Shown here: piece by piece, positions 37,094-51,300 of the stretch
Numbering within the stretch: position 1 is the first letter of the stretch
Layout of the letters: every line of letters begins with the position of its first letter
NCBI GenBank assembly: GCA_026545225.1
Contig: CM048849.1
Span: forward strand, 53,700,836-53,764,835
DNA length: 64,000 nt
Reading direction: 5' to 3'
From: Cornus controversa
Taxonomy: Eukaryota; Streptophyta; Magnoliopsida; Cornales; Cornaceae
The notes under the pieces: model-generated
Told to the model about the DNA's origin: nothing
Databases searched by the model: none
Seen by the model: the letters and a program-made list of their open reading frames with translations, nothing else
Translations under genes and position numbers: made by a program

Positions 37094-40000
37094 CTATATG
37101 GGGCTTGCTCTTGACACCTGCACTCATAAAGATCAAGTCACTAAGCTCTCTTCACCATAATAAACCATCTGAGCTATGATGCTTGAAGAAAAGAAAAGAA
37201 ATAAATAAATAGGAAAAGAAAGAGAATACAATTCAAGATTTCATTTAACTAGGTAAAGTCAGCTGAAGGACCATGACACTCGGTTGGCAATGAAGAAACA
37301 TTACAGGCAAACTTCATTGATGCAAACTTACAATCTTAAAAGTTTTGATGTGTTGGGAGATTGGGATATTTCCCCTCAAAATACAGAAATGCCTCAAGTA
37401 AATGTCTTTACAGTGTCTGACAACACTAGTATGTCTAAAGAAAAAATCTTCAATGTTATACATGAGGTGCAACAAAGACGTGCACTTCGAAAATAAGACA
37501 TGCACGAAAATCCTGAAGAGACATGCACAAAAAATCTCAGTGGTGTCATCAATTGTTGAAACAAGAAAAGAAATAGAAAAAGAGGAAATGGTCCCATTTA
37601 ACATATGGAATATGTAAACATAGAAAGCAATCTGAATCCAATGGAGATATTAAAAGAAACCTGAAGAGAAATTATGTTAGACCAAACATCAACTGCTGGA
37701 ATAACTCATAAAAACGCTGCCAATCAAAATATTAAACCCCAGAGCTCCAAGTTTTCAATATACTTTCTTGCAGACTACTCTAAATTCTGGAGAAATTATC
37801 TTTTCAATATTAGAGCAGGAATTATTTTTGTATTTTTTTATAGGAGTATTTAATATGCAACATATGGAGCAATAAGGAACTATTAACCAGGCTTTTCAAA
37901 ACATTTTTCCAGAAGGTGAATCTCTAAGAATTTCCAGAATACACATCAAAAAGGCAACTAGGGCTTTCCTAGAATTCCTGGAACACATTCTTACAGGCCA
38001 CAGTTTTCAATCCTCATAAAACAGATTTCCCAAGAAATAGATTTACCTCTTAAGAAACATATCTCAAGGAAAAGAAGGTCATTTGCTACCCCAATCAAAT
38101 TTGTGTTCATTTTAACAATAATACAACTTTTTCAGGTATGATCAATAAAGCTGAAAAAATAAATAAGGCCGTTTTATTGGCTTTGAAAACCTAGTCAATA
38201 GAAAAATCATGAAAATAAATCCACCTAATATGGTAACACCTAGATTCCGAAATATTATTCCTAAAACCACTAAAAGATAAATAATAAAAAAAAAAATCGA
38301 AAAGGAAGAATAATATTTATAAAGAATCATAACTAAACTAGTTAAAACTCATATTTCTGAAATCTATGAATCTGTAACTATTTTCACATATCCATGGATC
38401 TCAAGCACAACACACAATCCCCAAAAGTGCAAAAGTACATGTGCATGAAATTTTAAATTCTTACAGTAGTTTCACGAAACAGTTACCAGACTGAAGTATT
38501 CAGAGAGAGAGAGAGAGTACGGGATAGAAAGAAAGACAGAAAAAAAAAGGTTGGTTCCAGAAGATATAACTGAACAGATAAAAGAAATAGGACTAAAAAG
38601 ATTTATTAGGAGAAGACAGAAGTATGAGAGTTCAAAAGCACTTGAGCAGGACTATAAATTCCATGACCGTACATACACTCAAAGAACCATATAGACTCAG
38701 TTGAAGCATTCTACATGCATTAAGTAGAACGTTTAGGGCAAGTCATAATCGCAAAGGCAATAAAGTGCCAGATAAAGGTACTCATGTACAATTCTTCTCT
38801 CCTATAAAATTGCACAAAATAACTTGAAAGCATTTGAACCTGATTCTGCGAGCTTGTGGCAGCAGTCCAGCGCTGAGTATGTACTATTACTGAACTGTCA
38901 GTAATGAATGCTATTGTTCTTGAAGAGCAATAGAAATAAAAAAGAGGTATTAGGCGATGACAGAGGTAAGAGAGTTCAAAAACACCTGGGCAGGGCTATA
39001 AATTCCATGACCATACATAGACTCGAAGAACTATATAAACTCAGTTGAAGCATTCTACATTCATTAAGCAGAACGTTTAGGGCAAGTCATAATCGCAAAA
39101 GCAATAAAGTCCCAGATAAAGGTACTCGTGTACAATTCTCTCCTATAAAATTGCACAAAATAACTTAAAAGCATTTGAACCTGATTCTGCGAGCTTGTGG
39201 CAGCAGTCCAGCGATGAGGATGTACTATTACTGAACTGTCAGTAACGAAAGCTATTGTTCTTGATTCTTCCCGTACATTAACCGCAACTGAAGGAGGTAA
39301 TTCTCTCATCACCCACAATACAAATGCTGAGGGTACTGATGAACCTGGCAAACAATGTGAACAATGTATCATTATTTTCATAAAATTTTAGATTTATTAC
39401 TTGTTTACATACACAATACGAAATGTAAGAGGAATAATGCTACTTAATTAATAATTTTGTTTGTTAATCGGTAGGAATTCTTATATTATTTCATTTCTTT
39501 CTGAAGAAAAAATACTCAACCTTTTTATCCCCATCTCGTTCTCTTATAAGTTCTTAATTATTAACCAAAAAAGAAAAGAATAAAAACAATCACAAAAGAC
39601 AACTTTGCTTGACCAATTAAAGTATAAAACAGAACTACTGTTTCCAACTAGGTGCTCGACCAGGTTGTACAGGTGAGAACCCTGCACAGTATCAAAGTTT
39701 CAGTTTCAAATTTTCAAATCAACCTTGGGAGCATATAAACTATCCAAAATTATTTAGATTAAAAATGACATTTGAAATATCAATTTTGCTGAATTTCTAT
39801 AGGCTATTTTCAAAATTTTGTAACAAAATCATATAAAACTGTATTTTTCAGTTCAATCATAAACAGCAGAACAGCTCCAACTGTGGATAGGTAGCTTGGC
39901 CAGTTCAGCCTCCAGTCCAAGTTTGAAGAAAGCTGAACCAGGGATCACATATCAATGATGACTTGTCGTTTGCAAGCAACAAAACGCGAAAATGGAGACA

Positions 40001-42337
40001 TCCCTAAAACAAAGTGGGGGTCAACAAGAAAGGTAATTAAACAACAATCTGTGCAGTTATTGCATAATTGTTGAGACAAAAATAGCAAAAAAAATTCTTA
40101 TGGGCAGAGAGTAAATTGAGCTGCTCAGTTGTTCCACAAAATTCTTTCCTTCAAGCCCCTTTTTGCCAATGACATGTACAGCAGAAAAGGTAGACTTAAG
40201 AATTTTATAGTTGAGATAACCAGTGTGTGTAATCCATTAAAATAAGAAAGAAAAACTACAAATTCATTGTCAATTACAGTGTTACACTATAAAGTAGGGA
40301 AATCAATAATTTTATAATTTCACAATTCTCCTAAGGTAACTCTTAAAAGTGCACTGCAAATCATACTTGTACAATCTAGATATGGTTCACTAGAATAAAG
40401 TTTCCCTAAAAGTACAATAGCCGATATATATTAATATGTAGACAATAATTAATTCTCCCTTAGCGCTCATGTCATCACTTCCAATCAATTTAACAACTTG
40501 AAAGGGAGATGTTAAAACAGTCAACAAATACCTATAAAATAATATAAAATCAGTAGAAGAGAGGTATAAACACCATTCATGTTCTCTTGGTGCCATTGAT
40601 AAAGCACCTGCAATGAAAAAAACCATGTGTTTTAGAAATAAATTATGCAACCAAAGCCAGAAAATTAAACAAATATTTTTTTAAGAACCAGCAGAAAAGT
40701 ACATACAGGTATATTGGTTAAAAGAGCAACAAATGCACTTGAAGTGAAACATATAACAGAAACAACTGCTAAACCTGCAACCTGCAAACAATAAAATACT
40801 TTAACAAAGATCAACAATTACGAAGGTGAGGCTGTTTGATTGCCTATTCATTGAAAAAGAAAAATACTATTCCCTAACCTCAGTAAAAATTAATGACTAA
40901 ACCACATACATGATCTAGACCATCTAAGTAGATCTAGCATGCCTAGGACATAACGAATTAGACTTCACTGCTATCAAAAATCCAAATAATTACAATACAC
41001 AATAAAATTGTGTATATTCAAAAATACAATAAGAATATGTAGCATGCAGCAAATATGAGTCATTAACTAAATGAAGATAATCATTGTTGAAGTAAATAGA
41101 CTGCATACCTTCCACATTTCAGAATATGTTCTTTCAGATCTTACTTTGCTCATTTTCCAGAATAACAGTAGTCCTGAATATGAAATTCAGCAAATAAGAA
41201 CTAAAAAGACGAATGCATTTGAAAGAGACAAAGAGACCATCAGAAATGAGGCAAATCTTCATACATAAAGAATTATTTTTAACAAATTAACGGTGCAAAT
41301 ATGATTAAGCAATCCACAACGCCAATTTAGAACTACATTGAGTCAGAAACAAAATTCTGCCCCACAGCCCCATAATTTGGGTCACTGAAAATTTCTATCT
41401 CCAATAAACCCCCCCCCCCCCCCCCCCCCCCCCACCCCCCGGGCCCCACAGCAACAAACTTGTGGAAGGTTGAAAAAATATCAAAATATCGAGCCTCAAA
41501 TAAGCTTATAATGGAACAGAGGGGGAAAGTGAACAATTCTTTGAGCCATTATCCCTACTCAATACGTCTATGTGGTTTGTCTACCTATCCATTAATATAA
41601 TTATCTTAAAAAACAGAAAAATCAATCAGTAAGTCTTCTAGGAGAGAGCATCCAAAAAAAAGCATGATAATACCAGTGTGAAGGAAAAAAAAAATTTCCA
41701 TTTATCAATCATTAAGTTAAAACATAGCTACAGTTCAGTGACATCAAGCTGTCCAAGCACTGTCTTCAATCACTAACAAGTGTCAGCTTGGAGTTATTCA
41801 GCCACTTCAATTTCCTCACTGAAGCCCTCAATTGGGGATCCCCAAAAATCACCTATTGCAAAACATTCTCAAGGGCAGGACTGAACTCACCCAACGTGGG
41901 GACAGAGGTATGGGAGCTCATGCTCCAAGGAATCAAGTACTTGGAGCCCTTGAGGATCTCACTGATCAGCCAATCTTTTAGAATTCTCAAAAGCATTGAA
42001 GATGGCAGCCACCTTCAACCTCAGCCTATACCTATAGTCCATCTTAGCCTAGACGTCTTCAGTCCAGAGTCTCCAGACATCCCATAAAGTACAAGGGAAG
42101 GGATGATTCTGGAAATCCACAAAGGAACAAGAGAGTCTCCCCTCTCCGCTGAAAATATAAAAAATGATTCGAGATCAATCATGGAAGCAGTTTCAACCAA
42201 TTTCTCTCATTGATGAACAGAGTCTTGTACTGGGGCTCAAGGAGCTCCTCAAGCTCAGCATGCGGTAACAATGTGACCTCTAGGTTGCAACGTTGCCCAC
42301 ATGAGATCCTATGGATTTGCAGCTTCGCGGGGTGTGT

Positions 42338-42368
<31 letters not shown>

Positions 42369-45300
42369 GGGGGGGCGCCGCGCACATTTGCCAAATTTCC
42401 TGCATTGCCCACTCCATTACCAATGGATATTCTTCTATGACGTGGCAGTATCTTTGTTTGGCCACATCACTTTGACACAAGCACTTGTTGTCCTTGACGG
42501 CCACATTCCCCTGAAAAAAAGGATGACCTCTACCCCAAATTCAAAACACAAGGACAAGATTTCATCCCATTATCAACTAGAATATATTTTTGAAACACTG
42601 TTGGAAGGGCAGCAGTGACCTTGGAGTTCTCTTGTTTTTCTCCATCATTTCACATGCAATAACTCCATCACATTGGCAGAACTAAAACACCCACACAATC
42701 CAAACCCTTGTTGGAATTACTCTCCCCTGCATTGCACATCCAACTCACAGTACTACTCTTATTAACAACAATGCAATAGATTATTTCATCTAAGTCTCCA
42801 TCCATATGTGCATATTGCTAATCTAATGTTAATAATTTTAATTTTCAACCTATTAATTTCCCAATGTGCTCAACTAAATTTAAGACATTTTCTGTCACTT
42901 GTGTGGCATTCCACTCTGCAAAATACAGCTATACTGACTATAGTTTCATATGCTAAGACACTGTCAGTCTTGTTGTGATAAAACTGCTGTCCCATATAAT
43001 AGCCTCTCTGAAAACAATCAAGTAGTATTATACTATTAGGATCAAATCTGGTAGCCAACTAACCATATAGCACTACTTCTCATTTGATATGTGATCAGTG
43101 CTGGTGTATAGTTCAATTAGAAGGATTACATATGTTATAATATCAGAGCACCCAGTCCTCTTCGTTAACTTCCAAACCCTTCTTTTAAGCGAGTTGTTTG
43201 GACCCAGGTAGCTTTTATTCATCCAAAAAGTTTGACAGAAACCTTGTAAGTTTTTCATAGCAACTCAACTAAACAAGGCCTTTTCCCAAGTACTCAAAGT
43301 TGGCTACATGAATCCCATATTGACAAAGTCATAATATTTTCCTTCCCATTATCATTAAGGCAACCATCCACAAGCTATTTTGTATGGAAATCCTAATCTG
43401 TCTCATTGACAAATCAAAATGACTGTGAAACTATAAAGTATAAACCCATCAAACTCCATTTATGAGAATGGATTCTTATCAAGCCCACGATAATGTTCAA
43501 AGAAATATAAAGAGAAGTACTACAAGGAGATTCCAACTATGGATATTATCAAAATGCTTTCTATGAATTTGAACAAAAGTTATATTATTAAGTAGTACTA
43601 TTTTATTAGTGAACAGGTTATGCCATATATCGAATACTAAATAGAGATTAAAAGCATCACGTTATCTAAATGCTTTCTAGTACACGTGGAGAAAAAATAT
43701 GTAAAGTACTACCATTGTGGACACCATATTGATTATTTTTTTGATCAGGTAAGTACTCACACACTTTTTGCCCACGCCGGAGCTCGAACATAGAATAAGT
43801 GATTGAACTTGTAAGAAAATAAAGGCTCTGATGCTATTAAAATTATAAGCAAGGGGCACGACACAATAACATTAGCACACAAAATAACAATAAAATACAC
43901 ACACCAAAAAAAAAAACACGACACTGAAAATTATAATACAGAACTTTTAGAACTTCAAATATAACACCACTATTTACAATTACAAGTGCTTACCATAACA
44001 TGCTAATGCTCCTCCTAGTAGAAGGATAGCTATTGCTAAAAGACCTACATACACCTGCATGAGGATACTAGTCACTTTACCATGGTTACACTAATTATGA
44101 ATTAAAAAAAAAAAGGACTGCCAATTGTATTGAACATTCATCACCTACATCTTACAATTCGAAAGGCAAATTACTAATTTTTTACACCAATTTACCAAAT
44201 TAATCATTGTGTGTAATCTAGATACAACATTTTAGGCCAATTACTGCAAGAAAAACTATTTTTAAAGACATAAACTGAGTTAAACCAAAGCTTAAACAAT
44301 ATTTTCATCCAAGTTTAAGAACAATAATAGGGTTCATGGAAAGTTAAACCATGTGACTGTTTAGCTAATTATATGGTTCCCGAGATAAATTGAAATGCTG
44401 TGGTAGTATAATCACTATTTTGCTCCCTGCAGCCAAGATAGAATTGATGATATAAAAACAAATACATACATAGCGGTAAAACTTCTTTAGTGTCCAATAT
44501 TATAGCATGAATCTCTACAAGTCACTCCATTTTATAAACCCAAAAAAAAAAGGAAAGATTCCTCTTCCTATTTACCCAAGTTCGAAATCTTCCCTACATA
44601 TTCTAAAGCAACAAGAGTGAAACATGAATTTTGAGAAAGAAGAATCCCAAGTATGCTTAATGACATCATTGCGAAGTAGGGACAGTAATTTATCATATGA
44701 CAGGACATGATACAAATAAGCTGACATGAAAATTTTAAAGGATGCAATAATAAAATATATCCTAATATATACAAAATTATATAACATAAGACAAACATTA
44801 CTTCATGACAACTAAATCTAATATTTTCGAACTAAATAATTTATGACCCATAAATTATATAATCATAATCAAACTAGTAATATGGAGAAAACCATAACAA
44901 GGACAAGACGTGTGTGTGGATATATTGATATGCATATAATGTATATACACACTAATTGACGATTCTTCTCCTACACTCATGCCCACTTTTTTTATAAAAC
45001 CTTTTTATATATTATGTTTTTAATATGGTAAAACTTCTTATAAATTCTATGTAAAACTTTACATTTTTTCTTACAAGTATTCTTTTTTTATTTTTTCCCC
45101 ATAGTAAAAGAAGCTCCTACCCAACCTTCAAGAATCATTAACCACGTATTAGTGAGTGTCTAATAGGTGTCGACCAAATGTCCAAATTTAAGAATTTTGT
45201 TTTATATTATAAAAACATCCAAAAATGTGTGAAGCATGTGTCCAAAAGTGTCAAAGAAGAGTCAATGTTTGACGCACGTATGAGACAGACACAACTCCTC

Positions 45301-48300
45301 AAAAAAAGTCTGTGCTTCTTGGTAATACGCACAATAGTTATATACAAATTTCTTAACGAGGTTGTTGAGAATACAGCATTTATTTTTTTTCCTTCGATGA
45401 TTCTTAAATGCAAAATGAGAAGACCATCTGCTATCTGCCATGCAATATAGTAATTGCACAAATTGCAGAATTAGCTAATGGATCATAGAAATTACTGCAT
45501 GAAGAACAAAAAGCATGTTACTTGAATGAGATGGGTGATATTACAAGAAAAGTTGTGAAAGAGATGACGAACTTCTTGGTGCCTAATGAGGTTCAAACAG
45601 CATTCAATGCAGAAAAAAGCAAATCAAAAGGAGAATAAATTTGTAAGAAAAAGGACATTTTATAAGAAGCACGTGGTCAGAAAAAGGAAGATGTAAGAAC
45701 AAGGAAATTTTATAAGAAGCAAATTGTCAAAAAAGAGGAAGATAAACATGTGGTCAATGGGGTTATTTATAACAAGATCACTCGTATCATATACTGAGCA
45801 CAAATAACGGAGAGAACCTTTAGAGAAAGGGAAAGTAAAAGTAGGAAACTGAATTAAGGAAAGCGTGTTACTTGTCAAAACACACTACTTGAGGAATAGA
45901 CAAAAAAGGTTACTTTGGGGAACTTTGAAAGCAAGCCACTTAGTGCAACCTTTCTTAAAGATTCTGAGCAAAACTCCATAATTTATGCAGCTGAAGTAAT
46001 AAGGCTTTACCCCAACTAGAATTTAGAAGGTACAACAGTCCAGTGCAGCACTTCATTGGTCCACTATTCTGGAAGGAATAGAAGTCCTGACGTTTCATTC
46101 TCTATCATCCAAACGAGACATGAAAAGGAGAAGGTGGGGGAGGGATTTAAGACCAATCTTGAAAATTTTATGTACACAAAAGGCATCTTAGAGTACCGCA
46201 CTTACAAGGGATAGCTAAAGGTTCGCAAGCTATCACTTTATAGAAGCCATTGATTAAGTTTGAAATGACTTGTCAGATCTCAAGCTGTCATCTCACCTAA
46301 AACTAGTTGATATTAAGGAGGGCAAACTCTAATTCTTTTACGGGCTAACACGCATCATGTTAAGAGTGCCACATGAACATGAGAGTGGTATCCAACAACA
46401 TTCCCCGCATGATGGCACTCACGCAGAGTCAAACCGTGACCTCCCGGCTCTGATACCACTTGTCGGATCTTATGCTGTCATCTCACCTAAAACCAATTGG
46501 TGTAAAGAAGGACAAACCTTAATCTTTAATGGGCCAACACGCATTTTGTTAAGAGTGCCATGTGAACATTAAAACATGAGAGTGGTATCCAACAACACTC
46601 CCCCGCACGATGACACTCCTGCGAGTCGAACCCGTGACCTCTTGCTTTGATACCACTTGTTGGATCTCAAGCTACCATCTTACTTAAAACCAATTGGTAT
46701 TAAGGAGGGCAAACTCTAATCTTTTACAGACTAACACGCATCCTGTTAAGAGTGCCACGTGAACATGAGAGTGGTATCCAACAACAAAAGGTAAGAGAAT
46801 GCTATTCCTCCCACGCATCCTCTAGAGACGTGCCCATACTTCATGGATTGTGTTCTATAAACCACAAGTGTGTTTTCATTTCCCTTTTCTTTTAGATGGA
46901 ACCCAAAAGTACTAAATGCCTCGGTATATACAAATGTAAACAAACACAATTGAGGAGTAATATTAAGGAACTCTTTTGCAACATAAATAGGCCAACAATA
47001 AAACTAATCAGAAGTCCACACCCGAGCCACCACTGATGAATCAATAGGGTTCTTTCCCATCCCGATCCAAATTAGCATAGCAGATCCCATCATTAGTACA
47101 AAAAACAATAAAGTAACCTGGTAGAAAAATAAAAGAGAGAATGAATTAGAGAGCATTAATCCTGAAATATTGCATATTATGATCCCTAATAAACTAGAAC
47201 GTATATATCTAAGTTATTCTGCATCTTTTTTCTGCATGAGAAATATGATGAATACACAACATGGAACTTTTACCACTTCCATACCACTATCACAACTTTT
47301 TGGCGGCTTCCAACATGGATGGCTCGGAAAGAGCAACATCTCCTGTGACTATCAGCATTTGAACGTGGTTTATTGGATGTCCTCTCCAATAAAGCTTCCC
47401 GAGGACTACCTTCTTCATCCTCCTCATCATCATTTGTCTGGTGGCAAAGGTCAACCCTATAAAACCATTACCCAAAGAAGCATAATGTATAACTCATGAA
47501 TATATAGATTTTATTTTTGAATATTGAACTCAACAACTTGATAAAAAAATTAATAAAATAAAAATAGATCCGCATTCAGATCATTAATCCCTTTCAGGAT
47601 TGGGAGTTTAACAAATTTAGAGTTGATAACATTAATATGTGATGAGGAAAGACATTTCAAGACATTTTATGAACAAAACAACATGGGGACAGAAAAGACA
47701 CAATTGATGCAGCACAGAAACCCAGGTGATTACAGAAGTATTCTCAACAGAAAACTGGAGTCATACAGGAAAGCAAAATCATAAACTTTGAGCAGCATAG
47801 TTGTGGAAAGAATCTAGAAAGAACAAAACCAAAAGAAATGGAGGAAAATGGAAGGGTGAAACCCTAGAAAGCACGGACACTTCACCGAGGGTGCCGTACC
47901 CGTGTCAGACACTTGGACACCATGTCAAACACTCGGACATGAGTTGGATATTTCGTAGAAGTGTCCTGACATTTTTCCTTTTTGGACACTTCTCGGACAC
48001 TTCTTGGACACTCCTCGAATACTTGTCGGACACTTCGTAAGAGTGATGTATATTCAAGTATTTTGAAAGATAATTATATGTGACTAAGTTATGATTAAAA
48101 ATCTAAGCTAAATATATGTAGAGGACTAAATTAGTCTGGTTCTTTAATCTATTTGTCTATTTTTGTTTATAAGTTTATTTGGTTCTTAATTGCTTGATGA
48201 TGAATTGAAATATTTCTGTAATGTAGTCTTTTTTTTTGTTGAATAATTAATACATATTAATATATTATATTATTATTTTACAGCCATATCCTCGCTGTGT

Positions 48301-51300
48301 CCATGTCCTATTTTTTCAGAATTTTCCGTATCACCGTGTCCCGTGTCCGTGCTTCCTAGGTGAAACCCCTAATAGAAGGCCTGCAATTTCAGAATCCAGC
48401 TAGTCTTAATAAACTAAACACCCAAATCAGAAAATCCTGTTACAAACTACTACAAGATAATTTTGTAACTTCAAAAAGCTTCCAAAAATCCCTCTTTGAC
48501 CTTTATATTCAAATTCCAGACTTCCTGATAAACTTGAAATGTGGGGAAACCTCAGCTGGACAGTTGCAATCCTTATGTCCAGCAACTATACGCTAAGAAC
48601 AACTCCTCACTCTGCTTATTTAAGAAACCCACTTAAACTAATAGGAGCAGGATTTCTTTGAACTGTTATGTTAAAACTATTCTGCTCATCTCTCCTCCAA
48701 AATAAAGTTCAGTTGGCTCAAAAATTATGGCCAGTTGTTCCAGTTGTCATCTTTATCTGAGGATCTGAGGTGCAGGTTTCATATCCTTAAGTCTATTCAT
48801 GTGGTTAAGAAAGTCTTCGTTTTCTCAAAGTAATACATATATCTACATAATTTGAGACGATAAATTCTCTGAAAATTTTAAGAAAGAAGACATACCAGAA
48901 TGACAGAAGTAGAAGAAATGCTGCAAGGAACAGAATTTTGGGGCAAGCTGCAAAGGAAATTTTGATTATGCAACTCCATCCACCAGACTCTTATTATAGA
49001 CATATTGTCATTGCTTAAAAGTAAAGTCATACCCATAACGATAAAGCCACAAGAGTTTGACCAGCATAGCCAATCCTTGCAAGCAGCAACAAGAGTTAAC
49101 ACAAAATAAACAAAGTACCCTGCCAGGACAAAGTTAAATCCAATGAATCAGTTTAAAGAAAAGAAGAAGAAACCACTGGCCTTTATAATTTTTTGTCAAA
49201 GAATGGCACAAAATTTGTTCGTAAGATAGAAATAACACAAGTAGCAAAAGATACCATCTGGAGCAAGAGGTGCATGCGAAAAGATCATGCAAGCAAGTAT
49301 ATTGCTTGGAGAGGCAGTGAAATATAACTATTCTTTTACTAATTCTTGGCAGTGACAATGTCAAGAAACATAAAGAGCAAAGGGATAGCATGACATCAGA
49401 TTAGTTAACAGACCAACATCCCAGCAAAAGCTAGTTGATTCTTGTTGCTGTGTTCTCCTTCACTTTCTTGTTAACTTTATCAGTTTTTAATTTTGCAGAC
49501 TATTATTGAGTTTCTAGCATTTCTATGAACCCGAATCATGTCTATCATATGATATGACTAATAAGCAGTATTGAAGGGTTAAGATCAAAAAAGGTTGGAA
49601 GTAATTAATGTTGAGCTCTTTGAGGTTTGTAGCCCTAGTATAAGTACCTCCTTAAGAAGCCCTTGGCATTAGCAACATTAATTCAGTTTATTCCCTTATG
49701 ATCTACACATTTACTTCGCTGCTAGTTTATAGAATCATTTTCAAGTGAATATAAACAGCTGATAAGAAAACATTGTTTGGAGAGCTTAAGTGGAAGGATA
49801 CTGCACGTCCAACGTGTAAAGACTTCAAGAACAGAATGCTCAATAAGCCAAGTCAAAAAACTAACATGCCCGACAACATGAAGACAGAAATGCAGAAGCA
49901 CCTAATTATGCAACAAAAGTGTACAGGAAGTTCCACTAATTAAAGAAGCACGCCTGTGGAACAATAAACCTGTGAATGAGAGTAATAAACAATTGACAGG
50001 TTGCCCATTTGTGAGCTTGAATCAATTTATAAAAGGTAATCTTAGGGTGATCTATATAATTAATCAGGAAGCTGTCAACAATGTGGCAACAAGGAGAAAA
50101 AAGGTAAAGAATTGTTGGTGGGCCAATTTTGTAAAACTAGAAATAAGGAAATTAATATATATATATATATCATAAACTGAATATGAAAACTAATTAAAGT
50201 CTTCTGAAAATACATCAAACTGTAAAAGAAGTCTCATCAGATTAACTTTTTATTTACTTCTTATTTTTATTATTATTTTCCTTCTTTTTTCCCCAGTGAA
50301 TGGGTATTGTAAAATGTGACTATAAGATGTAGGGGGTTGGTAACTTGGTTCACAGGTACAACCTTTGTAATGAGCTTACACTCTTGATATGGTGGATGTG
50401 GGCCAACATATATTTTGCCAACCATTTAATTAACAAATTTACACGGGAAAAAATTCTTAAAATCTCAAAAGTTGGCTCCAGAGTCCAGCAAATCTAATAT
50501 TATTGTAAGAGTCCTACAGGGTCATGCTGATCTGAACCTCTTGCATGGAAATTGGACTGTAAAGAACTAGAAAGATTGTAATCTAAGACCCAAATCAGGA
50601 GTTGGCAACAACTGATGCAAGAAAAAGTGAACCCCCATGTTTAACCACAATTATGGTCCAAGATGACAGGAAAAAGAAAAACACAAATTCCATTCAGGGT
50701 GGTCAGACTTTGAAGTGTGATAACTAAACCAACGAGGTGTTTAATACCTACCAAAAAAATCTGAATAGGTGTTAGAAGTACTGGTAAAATATGAGATGGA
50801 GAGGAAACGGTACACACCTTTCAGCTTTGTCCACAATGGAGGAAGAATCTGGCTCAAGTAGAAAAGAATAGAAGTTAGGGAATCCAACTTATAATAGTTA
50901 TGATGACAAAAGGAGATGTCGATGTTCTATCGATATTATAAATGAAACCAAGTACCTTGGGTAGGACTCAAAATCAAAAGAAGAATACGTTGAGGAGATA
51001 TAACACACAATCAATGGGATCCCAGTTGGCACTTAATGGGTGTAGGAATAGGTAAATTCAAGGAAAAGGGAGATTTGGCAGCACGAAATTCACAATTTTC
51101 TCTGGCAAGATCCTGGTAGAAAATGGAATTTTGATGAGCATTGTTCTTGTCTGACATTCTATATTCTTCCGCTTTAGATGTTCTTACGAGTCTCCCTATT
51201 AATAAAGTATGATAGATATTCCCTTAATAGCTAGTCATGATTTACGGGAGATTTTCCCACGGCTCAAGAGATCAGATCTTTAGACATCCATGCTTTGCAT

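Noticed and set aside
39064-39180. 39-codon extension of the TOM1-like protein after SSQNQ
   Set aside because: A good donor sits at the family's intron position, and the expected C-terminus is found in the exon at 37094-37117.
42179-42440. Pro-rich and Gly-rich frames in intron 8
   Set aside because: They are translations of the poly-G and GT tracts.
45178-45461. Overlapping frames on both strands around 45200-45460
   Set aside because: Inside intron 7 of the TOM1-like gene, AT-rich, with no recognisable domain.
46600-46660. tRNA gene
   Set aside because: A B-box-like and an A-box-like word exist, but no cloverleaf can be formed; the segment is the internal part of a TRIM.
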